DNA from: Desarmillaria ectypa
Taxonomy: Eukaryota; Basidiomycota; Agaricomycetes; Agaricales; Physalacriaceae
Assembly: GCA_030407005.1 (NCBI GenBank)
Contig: JAUDYN010000007.1
Location: 1,860,001-1,924,000 of the forward strand
DNA: 64,000 nucleotides
Reading direction: 5' to 3'
How positions within the stretch are numbered: position 1 is the first letter of the stretch; each line of letters opens with the position of its first letter. The notes beneath the pieces were generated by a model. That model saw nothing but the letters and a program-made list of their open reading frames with translations, was not told the DNA's origin and made no database searches. The translations under genes were made by a program, and so were the position numbers. Of this stretch, positions 14,074 to 26,974 are shown piece by piece.

Positions 14074-14453
14074 CTTGACAACGCCCATTGTATTATGTTT
14101 CTTTCTTTGAGATCCACACACTGATGCGTTTGGTGATTGTACGTATATGTATAGTCTAAGCATACCTTCTACAATGATTCCTCGGCGTCGCTTACATACA
14201 AGATGAAATGAACTACCGTTTCGCGCTGGTTGTGATTCGGCCTGCACCGTGGTCTTATACGCCTCTGCCTAACGTCCCTGATATCATGATGTATACCGCC
14301 ACGCATCCAGCAGGCGCCCTTAATCAACCTTTGATTGACTAGAGCGTATGTGGGAACCTGGTCTATTTGACTCAAAGATACGAGATCTGCCTACTGAAAG
14401 TTGGCAAAATTAATGGGAAGATATAAGATGAATTACACTGAAGTCTGTTTGAG
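14074..14453. other. Convergent intergenic region
   Basis: 380 bp between the stops of the membrane protein gene and the second GH47 gene. It should hold both 3' untranslated regions and terminators. Nothing else is visible. Confidence 0.5.
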
Positions 14454-16183
<1,730 letters not shown>

Positions 16184-16540
16184 TATGTATTATCGGGTGT
16201 ATTCGTTATCATTGAAATTGAATGTTTTCTGCCGGTCAAAGCAAGGGTATTTTCCCAGTCCAGCTTGAACGAAGAAATAAAGCTCTCTAAGTAGCTTCTA
16301 GGTGTTGGGTTAAGTGCTGTTGCCGGTCGCCAGTGCCAAGAACATCGCTCTCATGTGGAGACATTTATTTACTTTGTTATTTATTTTGTCTTAATACATA
16401 GCCACCACGGTGACAGTGCCATACGCTCTTTCGACTGACACCCAGCGACCGTATATACCCCAGCTTCGTCTGTTTTCCAAGGATACAGTCTGACGGCACA
16501 ACGCGAACATTCGTCCACTCTTCGCTTGCGAAAGGATATC
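16184..16540. promoter_or_regulatory. Divergent promoter region of GH47 and GDPase genes
   Basis: 357 bp between two start codons facing away from each other, both for secretory-pathway enzymes. A repeat of T-rich ATTTATT units lies around 16364-16390. No ORF is supported. Confidence 0.45.
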
Positions 16541-18286
16541 ATGTTATCCCCTCGCTCATCCAATTATGATCGCATTGAAGGTGGAATGGGTCCCAGTAGG
16601 GGGTATCCAGCGAAACAGAAATTCGCGTGGAAGAAATTTGCTGTCGGAGCTGCAGTTCTTATTGGGCTTGTCTGGATTTTCGGTCCCAGAGAGAGGAGAC
16701 ATATGCCTTCGTGGGTGTCGGATTCGACAGCAGAACTTGAAGAGAGTCGTACGTCCCTTGCATCTCTAACACGCGTTTCTCTCAATTTCGAGACAGATAC
16801 AACGACTCCGTGGTCTCCTTCAAAGCCTGTGACCACTAATCCGCCTACTCTTCCTGCAGCGCCAAATAATCCAAGCAAACAGCCACCCATCTCTCCACCG
16901 GTAAACGATGACAGGCTCTTGTCCTTTGACACTGATCCCAATCCCGCCGGTACTACCTACTGTAGTTCACCCTACTCATCTACCGTGCCTCTCATTCGAT
17001 ACGCCCTTATGCTCGATGCTGGTTCTACGGGCTCTCGCATCCATATCTACAAGTTCAATCATTGTTCAGCCTCTGGCCCGACATACGAGTACGAAGTCTT
17101 CAAAATGACACAGCCTGGGTTATCTTTTTATCCAGATGACCCAGAAGCTGCTGCCAAGAGTCTAGATGTGCTCATGGCCGAGGCGGTGAAGACGGTGCCA
17201 GAGTCACTGCAAAAATGCGCGCCTGTTGCAGTCAAGGCTACCGCCGGCCTGAGGCTGCTAGGCCCCGAAAAGAGTTCTGCCATTTTAGACAAAGTCAAGG
17301 AACATCTTAGCACGTCGTACCCCTTCCCACTCGTAGAGCAAGGTGGTGTGGAGGTGATGGATGGCAGTGAAGAAGGTGTCTACGCCTGGATAACCGCAAA
17401 TTACCTTCTCGGAACCCTTTCATCGGCACCGTCCTCTTCGCCTTCGATCATGCCATACGCAGTATTGGACCTTGGCGGAGCATCCACCCAAATTGTCTTT
17501 GAACCACGGTGGGAACAAAGTGAAAGTCGCCTCGAAGAAGGGGAACACAAGTACGATCTCACTTTCAGCGGGAAATCCCATGTTTTGTACCAGCACTCCT
17601 ATTTAGGATATGGCTTAATGCGCGCTAGGAGACACGTCCACCGACTTGTTGAATTCATGTCATCGATCCGTCCTGCCTCCTCATCCTCGTCGTCTTCAGA
17701 CGGCGAAACTGCGAAAATAGCGAATCCTTGTCTCGCACGCGGCACTGCCAAATACGTGGAAATTGACGGCCGTGGCTTGACCATGTACGGTGAAGAGATC
17801 GGCTCTTACGATGCATGCAACCGCATTGTTGAACTGGTGCTTGCAAAAGACGCCGTGTGTGAACTCAAACCGTGTTCCTTCAACGGCGTCTATCAGCCAT
17901 CCCTTCTAGACTCTTTTCCCGGCCCCGGCGGACGAGTTCTTCTCCTCTCATACTTCTATGACCGCGTATCACCTCTTCTCGCTCCTGGTGTGGAGTCCTT
18001 GACCGTCGGAGGTATCGCTGACCTGGCGAAAACTGTATGCCAGGGAAGACAGGCCTGGCTCGAGCACCCTCATTGGGGCACAGATCCAGAGTTGATGAAG
18101 GAACTGGAGGACCGTCCAGAGTGGTGTCTAGATCTTACCTTCATGAACGGACTTCTCAGGCTCGGGTACGAATTCGGTGATGAGAGAGACGTGACCATCG
18201 GTAAGAAGATCGCTGGGACGGAGTTGGGCTGGTGTTTGGGTGCCACGCTTGCCATGATTGGTGGTGAGCTGAAGTGCCGGGATTAA
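16541..18286 (+). CDS. GDA1: Golgi guanosine diphosphatase (GDA1/CD39 nucleoside phosphatase)
   Basis: Hydrolyses GDP to GMP in the Golgi lumen, so GMP can be exchanged for incoming GDP-mannose. This is a single uninterrupted exon of 581 codons, unusual in this intron-rich window. Type II topology: a short cytosolic tail, a membrane anchor at about residues 33-48 (FAVGAAVLIGLVWIFG) and a Ser/Thr/Pro stem. The apyrase conserved regions are present in order: DAGSTGSRIHIYKFN, KATAGLRLLG, GSEEGVYAWITANYLLG, LDLGGASTQIVFEP, YQHSYLGYG. I start at 16541, the first ATG; an upstream TTG in the same frame is unlikely to be used. Confidence 0.95.
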   Translation: MLSPRSSNYDRIEGGMGPSRGYPAKQKFAWKKFAVGAAVLIGLVWIFGPRERRHMPSWVSDSTAELEESRTSLASLTRVSLNFETDTTTPWSPSKPVTTNPPTLPAAPNNPSKQPPISPPVNDDRLLSFDTDPNPAGTTYCSSPYSSTVPLIRYALMLDAGSTGSRIHIYKFNHCSASGPTYEYEVFKMTQPGLSFYPDDPEAAAKSLDVLMAEAVKTVPESLQKCAPVAVKATAGLRLLGPEKSSAILDKVKEHLSTSYPFPLVEQGGVEVMDGSEEGVYAWITANYLLGTLSSAPSSSPSIMPYAVLDLGGASTQIVFEPRWEQSESRLEEGEHKYDLTFSGKSHVLYQHSYLGYGLMRARRHVHRLVEFMSSIRPASSSSSSSDGETAKIANPCLARGTAKYVEIDGRGLTMYGEEIGSYDACNRIVELVLAKDAVCELKPCSFNGVYQPSLLDSFPGPGGRVLLLSYFYDRVSPLLAPGVESLTVGGIADLAKTVCQGRQAWLEHPHWGTDPELMKELEDRPEWCLDLTFMNGLLRLGYEFGDERDVTIGKKIAGTELGWCLGATLAMIGGELKCRD

Positions 18287-18380
18287 TTTATTTCGATTGG
18301 TTAAAAAATACCTGGGATTTTGGATATAGATACTCCTACTAATTGAGAAGACACCATATACAAGACAAACCGCCGACACC

Positions 18381-20979
18381 TTACGCTTCCGGCTTCGAAA
18401 CTCCAATTTGTCCTTCTTGGATGTTGTTCAGCTTGTCCTCCTCGGCATCCAATTTCCTGACGGCGAACCAGAAGACTATGCCTGCTACACCTGCGATTGT
18501 GGCCATGACGCCGTAGTTCCAAACCAATAGTGGGTCGGCAGACAAGGACACAAATGCTTCTGCTATGGCCGCAGCAAATGCATTCGTGAAAGTCAAAACC
18601 GACATGACCAAGGACCGCATGTTAGTGGGAGCCTCAAGCAAGGAGTCAAAGATCAAAGGTTCTTTAAGTACGAATGGAAATCACCTTTGTGAATGCATAC
18701 TCCAAACCTGTGATGGACGCTAAAATCTCACTGAAAGCTATGAGGACGTACCTGAGCAAACATTGTCAGAAAGAAAATATCCAGGACAGAAAGTGTAAAC
18801 GCACGAGCCGGTCTGAATCCAAACGTTCAAGGGAGAAACTAGTGGATGTCCATCTGAAGTTTCGCACGTCGCAGCAGAATAGCCACACGGGCTGGTCTGT
18901 GAGGTGGGGAGTGAGGACATGCTGGGATAATTAGAAAGAGGGGCAATACCTTATAGATGTAATGCTGAACGACTTCATTGGCCGGTGAGTACGCGAAATT
19001 AAAAATGACATTACAGTTCACTTACCAGCCGACCAAATCATCGCAGCGGCACCTAAGTCCTGTGCAGTTTCGATGCGTGCAGAAAGTCAAGTACAAACCT
19101 GTCGCAAACCCTGCGCAAATTTTCTTCAGTGCACTGAAATTGATCTTCCCACGTCGTAAGGCGGGATAAATCTGGGGTTAATTCGGGTAAGTCGCAAGTT
19201 TTTTCTCTCGGGATATGCGACCACGTACCAGTATATCGCAGATCGGGATGAATATGAGGAGAGCAAACGGATCCAAGTTCGACAGAACGTCATTTGGTAC
19301 GCCATGGGTGGTCATGGTGGCCGCCTGCGATGTCAGGTTTCTGCGAAGGGTATTAAGGGTACTTTGGAATCTCAAGATCAAAATCTGCCTACGCATTCAG
19401 CTGATTGTAAGTAAGCCCTGAAGAGACGAGGTAGGTATCAATATCTGTTGCAATCCCAGACAGGATATCTTACAGTAGATGGGATACCAGAGGAACACAC
19501 TGCAAGCCTTGAAACCACGCCGAACTTGGTTAACCCACTGATCATCAAAGTTCATCCATGCTGGCTTCTTTCCTGCGTCTTGTTTGCTCGGTTTGACGTT
19601 TTCCCAGAAATCTGGAGCGGTCATGTTCTTGTAGGTCTTTATCGGATTGATGTTCCATCGTCCCTTCGCCGCGTACAACCAGAGCTTCATGGCGGTGCCG
19701 AGGACAGATCCGGTGGGTGCACTTCGAACATACCTCTTCCTGCCGAACCACAGCACGAGAGGACAGAGGAGGAAAACAATGGTGGGGAGAGTAAAGGCAA
19801 GCCAAAAGCCGACGTACTACACGAAGGACGGCGTTTGTTACGCAAAGGAGGTCAGAAAGAAAGAGGCCTCACCTTCTCTGCGTAGGTCATTGCGACTTGT
19901 CCGATGAGAGCACCGATGTTAATGAAGAGATAAAAATACTAGGCAAGAATACACTTGGGACACGCAGCAGCAACAAGCATTGTAAGGCTGGCGTACCATG
20001 TAGATCCTTGAAATAGTCAATGCAGGATCAACAATGACACGCTCTCCTTTCTTCGTTGTGGTCACAAATAGCTTTGTGCACCTATATTGTTCTGCAACCA
20101 AAGGTGAGATGTTAGACTTGAAGAAACCCGTTCCTATGCATATATCAGGCATCAAGAAGTGATAAAAATCGAGATTAACCGACCAATTCCCATCACAATC
20201 AATGCGACCGAGAATGCGCCCATTGCACTCTCTTTCTCGATGACCCCAGGAACAGCGGATATGATAAGGATGATATGACCAATCAGAGCGATGAAGACAG
20301 CGAAACAGACTGTATTGAACCGTCCCCAATACGTATCCGCAACATAGGCTCCAAACAAGGGTGTGACATAGACCCTGGGAAATCGTTCAATGTACAACCA
20401 GAGGAATCGTAGCAACTGTATTAACCAGAACTGGTAAAAGGTGTTGAGACCTGTTGATGCCCGCTGACCACGTCCAAGAGCACCAGATTGACCATTCTTG
20501 AAACCAGCACCGGTGTGTGAGCCTTCGGGTAAGGGTTGTTGAATAAAGTTGGTCTAAAATCAACGATTGATGGACTAAACGAGCACCGGCGTAGCAGACA
20601 GAGAACTTACGAACACCACTTGACATCCGTAGTACTGAAAATGCACTATTAATGGGCGTGAAGCAGGCTGGAAAATTTAGCGTACAGAGAATCGCTCGGC
20701 CAACTCTACAATAGCGATTACTTCGTTATCACATCCGTCAGCGTAAATATGTCCTCTGGAACGAGGAGACGTACGATACGCATTCCATGGGATAGTGTCG
20801 GAAACCCTGCGAAGTGTCGCTCGTTCTTCCTCGGTAGGGAAATCCAACCCATCATGGATACCATCGAGTTCATGACCATGTTCGGAGGTAGCAACTTCGG
20901 AAGGAGCGCCCTTCTCGTCCTCCTGCTGCTTGACGTGACTGAGGGCAGCCAAATCGGCCTCGACTTGTATTCCAGCCAT
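18381..20979 (-). CDS. POT-family di/tripeptide transporter (PTR2-like), copy 1
   Basis: Proton-coupled oligopeptide transporter of the plasma membrane. The N-terminal tail (start taken at 20979, MAGIQVEADL) has HELDGIHDGLDFPTEEERAT, then the POT helix-1 motif region IAIVELAERFSYYGCQVVF, TNFIQQPLPEGS and GALGRGQRASTGLNTFYQFW. Later exons give LFGAYVADTYWGR, NPIKTYKNMTAPDFWENVKP, WVNQVRRGFKACSVFLWYP, GVPNDVLSNLDPFALLIFIP and a final membrane helix with FWFAVRKLDAEEDKLNN near the C-terminus. Many introns of about 50-60 nt interrupt the gene. It is arranged head-to-tail with copy 2 (22103-24609), to which it is alike throughout, so this is a tandem duplication. An ATG at 21051 in the same frame is an alternative start. 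Confidence 0.92.
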
Positions 20980-22102
20980 CGATAGGACGGATGAGACAAG
21001 GATGATGGGAAAGGCCTCGTATAAAGGAATCCTTTTGTATGAACATACCACATGCTCTATGGACTGTTTTCCCTCAGATGGAAGGTCGACCAGACTATAA
21101 TTGGAAGAATTCCCACTCTCTTTGTATTGAGATGGAGGTTCTTCGGTCTTCGTATGCCAGATATACGGCTTTTATGGGCGAGAGAAGCAGACTATCAGTG
21201 GGGCGCGAGACATACTCCCAAAGATCTGAGGGTGGAAAGCCAGAAATGACTGCCAGATTGGGTTTGGCCCCATGAGCCGGCGAGAGCCAAGCCCTGCTTT
21301 GTTCAGCGATAGCATACATGCATCGGATTCTTTTTATGAGGCGTGACCGACTGCTGAAGATATCGATGATGTTCGAGCCGATTGAAGTTGCGACATACTA
21401 ATAAAATTTTGTGTCTGGAGTCAAGCATAGAACAGTACGTGATCTTGACACGTACAAGGGAAAAAGCTTGGGAAAAGCGCTGATGCACACAAGTCAGGAA
21501 AAGAGCGCCTGACACCTACTGTACCATCAGGAAGGCAAGATAAAATACAAGTGGAAGTATGAACTTGAACTTACTGGCAAGAAATTTCCCAGGCCTTGTT
21601 AGTCGTTCAGCTGCAACCACCCAAGAAATTTGAAAATGATTTACTTCGTAGTTCCAAGTTTGTACAGAATGTATCAAGTCACCCTCGTCAAAGCGAGTAC
21701 TGTATGTTCTCGCTCAGGTACAGACATCATCACGGAGAGTTCAATTGACCGGGATGCGGTCTATCTTTGTTTCCGAATGATTAGCTAGCGCGACCGACGT
21801 GACCGGCCGGCGGCGACCTGTGCCCTGCGCGTGGAAGACATATGTAAGGCGGATATATGGGCCCAGCACCTGCGACTTGCAGAATCTCCATACCCCGAAA
21901 ACGGGGTTTGATTCCAAAGAGAATATACAGAGCCCTACAACTTTATGTTGCTAAATCTCCACACTCGCAAGGGTAGAAAAACAGTAATACAATGGTCGTA
22001 AAAAATTCATCCAACATATACTTCAACGTAAGATAAGTAACGTAACAACACATGATAATGCCCTGTTAAAACACAGTAACATCTGGGAAACAATCATATT
22101 AT
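20980..22102. other. Intergenic spacer between the two POT transporter copies
   Basis: About 1.1 kb with the promoter of copy 1 at its left end and the 3' flank of copy 2 at its right. Short ORFs look like chance. A perfect hairpin-like palindrome lies at 21892-21907. Confidence 0.5.
21892..21907. promoter_or_regulatory. Everted CCG-N4-CGG palindrome
   Basis: ACCCCG-AAAA-CGGGGT is a perfect inverted repeat with 6-bp arms and a 4-bp spacer. CCG-N4-CGG is the half-site layout bound by some fungal Zn2Cys6 regulators such as Leu3. It sits about 900 bp upstream of the copy 1 start. Function is only inferred from the pattern. Confidence 0.25.
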
Positions 22103-24609
22103 CTAGGGCTTTTCATTGGTAATGTGGCCCTCGCTCATGGTGGTGACGTGGCCTTCGTCCATGTTATTGAGTTCGTCTTCCTCACCATCCAGTTTCCGGA
22201 CACTGAACCAGAACAGAAGACCAGCGATACCGGACATGACAGCAAATACACCGTAGTTCCATTCGAGCAACGGATCAGCGGCCAAAGCTGTCGCCAACTA
22301 GATTAGCTGGTGGTGTGTAAGGAGAATTCGCACGACACTTACCAACGAAGGCTTCGCCAAGAGCTGAGGCGATGGCTGATGTGAATAGGAAGATACTCAT
22401 CACCAGAGAACGCATGTTCTTAGGGGCCTGTATATCGACGGTCATTAACCGCCTATAAAGAAGCAACAAAGAAACAACAAACCTTGGTGAAAGCATATTC
22501 AAGTCCGGTAATAGAGGCAAGAATTTCACTGAAGGCGATCAGAACGTAACTTGAGGCGACGTATTTAGTCAAGTGTTTGTGACATGGGCACAGTCCACTC
22601 ACGAGCCAGTTTGGATCCAAACATTTAAGGGTGACACGAGGGCGTTGCCATCTGCATCCTCACATGTAGACGCGGAGTAGTGGCAAGGGTTGGTCTAGAT
22701 GATCGTACAATATTGTCTTAGCGGACATGTTCTGTTGGGTACGCAGTGGCAAATACCTTGTAAATGTAATGCTGAACGACCACGGCCCAAATCATTGCAG
22801 CAGCAGCTATGGTTTCGTTGAGCACACTCCGAGGTTGCGTTGAGAGTAAGTATACTGACCAGTGAAGAACCCACCCGTAATCTTCTTCAAGGCAGTAAAG
22901 TTAATTCCAGCGCGTTTGAGAGCGGGATAGATCTAGACAACAAAACAAGAATTAACACGTAGTATGTTTCTCAGGTGAATCTGACGTACAAACATCTCGC
23001 TTATGGGAATGAAGATAATGAGGGCGATAGGGTCCAAGTTAGATAACACATCGTTAGGTACACCGTGTGTGCTCATGGTGGCCGCTTGGGACGTCAAATT
23101 GTTGTTGATCTGGGAGTAACAGAGCCCTGCGAGTGTCGGATCAGCGACCATTCACGGGGATGTTCCGGTGAAGTCTTACAATAGACAGGGAACCAAAGGA
23201 ACACAGCACAAGCCTTGAACCCACGTCTGACCTCGTCCACCCACTGGTCATCGAATTTCATCCAGTGTGGCTTCGGATCAGCACGTTTGCTCGGCTTGGC
23301 ATTCTCCCAGAAGTCTGGGGACGTCATATTCTTATAGGTCCTGACGGGGTTCAAGCTCCAGCGGCCCTTCATGGCGTAGAACCAGAGATGCATGACAGTG
23401 GCGAAGATGGATCCAGTGGGAGGAGAGCGGATATACCGCTTGCGTCCTATCCAGAGGATCAGTGGACAGAACAAAAATACAATAGTGGGAAGCGTGTAGG
23501 CCAGGTAGAATCCGACATACTAAGAAAGTATGAGCAACCGTTGGCTAGTTTGAGAGGCAAGTCCTACCTTCTCGGCGTAAGCCATACATATTTGACCGAC
23601 CAACGCGCCAATATTGATAAACAGGTAGAAGTACTATACACAACTGATCAGCTACTAAAATTCGACAAATGACGTGTTACTAACCATATAGACACTAGAC
23701 ACCGTCATAACGGGATCCACGATCACACGTTCTCCGCTCTTGGTGGTGCTGATAAAGAGCTTGGTACGACGGTATTGTTCTGCAACCAGAGGGGAAATGT
23801 TGGACTTGAAGAAACCGGTACCTGCATGAAAATGAGCGTGGGATTAGCTGACGATATCAAAGCACTCACCCAAACCCATGACAACCATAGCGATAGTGAA
23901 GCAAGCCAGTGCGCTCTCCGATTTTTCAATGACACCCGGCACAGCCGAAACGATGAGGATGACATGTCCAATAAAAGCGATAGCCACACCGATACAAATG
24001 GTATTGTACCGTCCCAAATGTGCGTCGGCAATGTAGGCTCCGAGAAGAGGGGTACAGTAGCACCTTGGAAGTAATGAGAACGGGTAAACACCGGAGTAAT
24101 CTGAACATACCAGAACTGATAGAAAGTAGTAAGACCAGTAGAAGCGTGCTGGCCTCTGCCAAGAGCGCCAGACTGACCGTCTGCACCTCCGTTACCAAAG
24201 CGCGAGCCTGGAGGTAAAGGCTGTTGAATGAAGTTCGTCTAAAAGAAAAGATTAACCTAGATTCATGTAGTAAGTTACGTTCTTGTTACGTACGAATACG
24301 ACACTACATCCGTAAAACTAGATACCGGATGAGTTATGAGTGGATACGGCTCCGCGAACACTCACCGAGAATCGCTCAGCCAACTCGACAGTGGCGATCA
24401 CTGCGGGGATATCAGGGCAAATCCGACATTCGGTATAGAAAATACGCACAATATGCGTTCCATGGCAGCTTGTCAGACACCCGTCGCAAAGTTGCGATCT
24501 CTTCCTCGGTAGGGAACTCGAGGCCATCATGGATGCCATCTAGCTCATGCCCAACAGAGGAGGCGATTTCGGAATTGCGAACCTTCTCGTCGGTAACTTT
24601 GTCAGCCAT
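22103..24609 (-). CDS. POT-family di/tripeptide transporter (PTR2-like), copy 2
   Basis: Second proton-coupled peptide transporter, paralogous to copy 1. From the start at 24609 it reads MADKVTDEKVRNSEIASSVG, then HELDGIHDGLEFPTEEEIAT and LRRVSDKLPWNAY, the helix-1 block IATVELAERFS, and GQSGALGRGQHASTGLTTFY. It continues with SKRADPKPHWMKFDDQWVD, EVRRGFKACAVFLWFPVY, GVPNDVLSNLDPIALIIFIP, APKNMRSLVMSIFLFTSAIA and FWFSVRKLDGEEDELNNMDE, ending at 22103. Exon order and several intron sites match copy 1. The two tails differ, which may give different turnover or sorting. It is preceded by a 2.4-kb gap. Confidence 0.92.
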
Positions 24610-26974
24610 TTTGAATGGACACTCTTTGGGGGCAAGAGCGTTGGAAGGGAAAGTCAGTTATCGGGCTTTATATTTGCTTCGCATGTATCAGTGCCGACGT
24701 TGCATATGGTCTTCACTGAGAAGACCTTGTGCCACGCTGTTATTTTTAGCATGCTTCTTTATCGACCATTCAGTTGGAATATTCTGTTCCGGTGCGAGAT
24801 TGCGCCCCGGAGCGCAATCTCTGCAGAGCCATGAGGATGTTCGCGGGTCCAAAGTTAAAATACCAGCATAGATGTCCTACAGTGGCCGACAATCTGTACC
24901 ATATTCGCCAGAATGAAGCGTTATCGCGTTCGAATGATCCTGATGATGGTGCTCCTTGATCGGACGTGAGCACCAGGTGCTAACATCCAGGCGTAATGTC
25001 ACACGAGAACTAGTTCCATAGAATGTGTGGCCTTGTCGGAATATTTGTCAAGTGGAGTGGGCTCAGGCAGTCGTACATAGGTCACAGTCTGACCTTGCTC
25101 TAAGGAAACGATATCGAGGAGCAGCTCCAAGACGTGGCACGTGAGATCACCGCCCCTGCAATAAGTATTTACCCCGAGTAGGAGGAGTTTGATAAACCAT
25201 TCAACTTTCGACAGCCAAGTATCAGGAGCTCAAGTTCGTTGTGAAGTTGTAGAAGCGCCGAGTGCATTGATTATTGTCTCCTCATCAGGTCCGCATGGTA
25301 GTACAAGATCCGGCAAGTGTATCGCGTCCTTTAAGCCTAATAGGCGACTGTGCGAAGGGAACAAGTCAAACGGCGTTATCTGGCCCTAGCCTAGTCCCTG
25401 CATCGCCATTACCCCTGACCAATCACTTGATATGGATTTCGAGTTGAGAGAATTTAGCGCACTAGTCGACAGACACGCCAAAGGACTGCAATATCATCAG
25501 TACTATCTGACTGGACAATGCTGATCAGATTAAGAATTCGGTTGTAGTGACGCCTTGGTCGACACCTCTTGAAATGAGTGAGCTTTTCCAGAAGGACTAT
25601 ATGCCAGAAAGCAAACTGATGCGGCGCGGGTGACTGGTGCCTTGGTCCTCGAATTCCACTCCAAAGTCCGCAGAGGGTAAATTTCGGATAGATTACGCAA
25701 GGTTCCTGGTACAAACTTGAAGCAGCTCATCGAACAAGACGACATTTAATATTGATAAGGGAGATTGGGAGGACGTCCGCATCTGTTGAATTCTAGCAAA
25801 TTGCAAGTTGATTTGAGTGTCTTTTTCGGCGACAAGAAGGTCAGGTCAACACCGGTGTTTCATTGTATACGTTTCACTTCTCCTTGGTCCAGGTACAATG
25901 TACATGAATACGCATCGATGCCGTCAAGTGTTTACTCGAGTTTTTCTAGCACATACAGCTCTTTTCCGCTCTCTTCGAACGTGCTGGTCGCCGAGAAGAT
26001 AAGATCTCGATCATGCTTGGATCTGCTACGAATGCCAAATATCGACACTGCCACCTCCAACCAGACTGCGCATTCCAAAGTTTTTATTTCGTTATGCGGC
26101 AGGCCTAACAAGACCGCTTAAATTTCCTCGTTTCATACGTTGATTTATTACTACCGGTTGTCGAAGCGCGTCCCGATATCTTAGACTGAGATTTTCGCTA
26201 CCATCAACACGTGTGTACAAGTCGTAACCACAATCGTATCAGAGGCGTGCTCCGGACGATCTGGACGTCTGGCAATTGCCGTCGTATCTTCTTCGCCGAC
26301 TTCAAGGCGTCGCAACTCCGCTCCTTTCACGCTTTAAATGAGGGTACCGTTCCAACTTGACATGCAATGAAACAGCTGTACACGTTTCAATCCCGGGAGC
26401 GTACGTTATCCCGGTACCTATTTGCACGCTCAAAATAATGCGGGCTTAAACGACACCGCGTACACCCTTCAGTACAGCCAAAGGAGGTGGCTAGTACTTA
26501 AGACGGCTAAACAAATCATTTAACCACGAGGAGTCATCTGACAGGACTATCGAGCCCACCTTTGCTCCGAATGAGAATGGAACGGTAGGACCTAAGGACA
26601 TGAATTCGACGCATGGGCTTGTACGGCGCGAATTACTATAACTATATACAACCCTAGGCAACTTTCCCGATGAGAAAAAACTACGCGTTCTCGCTCGTAG
26701 CCTGGATCGGATTTGCTGTGCTCGAGATCCACCTGAACGGGGATGCTTGATGAAATTGGCCTCAGTCCAGATATTAGCTCCAATCCTACCATCAAAATTT
26801 TGTTATATGACCTCAGGGTTTGATCTTCGCGCCCAGGCCCGAGAAGAAGGCTCGGTGCGATGCATACAAAAATACACTAATGTTTCACTTCTTCTTTCTC
26901 TATAATTACCACCACCTCTCTCTCTTTATAGTCTCTTGTCATTCGTTTACCAACTTCCTCTCGTTTGAAGGGCT
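24610..26974. other. 2.4-kb intergenic region, no supported gene
   Basis: This gap is among the longest here. Its left end holds the promoter of POT copy 2. Its right end holds the promoter of the multicopper oxidase, including a pyrimidine-rich tract (about 26887-26962) with TATAATT and TTTATAG just before the start. ORFs of up to 118 codons (25765-26121, plus strand) lack recognisable domains, and I see no splice structure that would extend them. Confidence 0.55.

Noticed and set aside
25765..26121. 118-codon ORF in the 2.4-kb gap
   Set aside because: Irregular composition with no motif or splice partner; not enough to call a gene.
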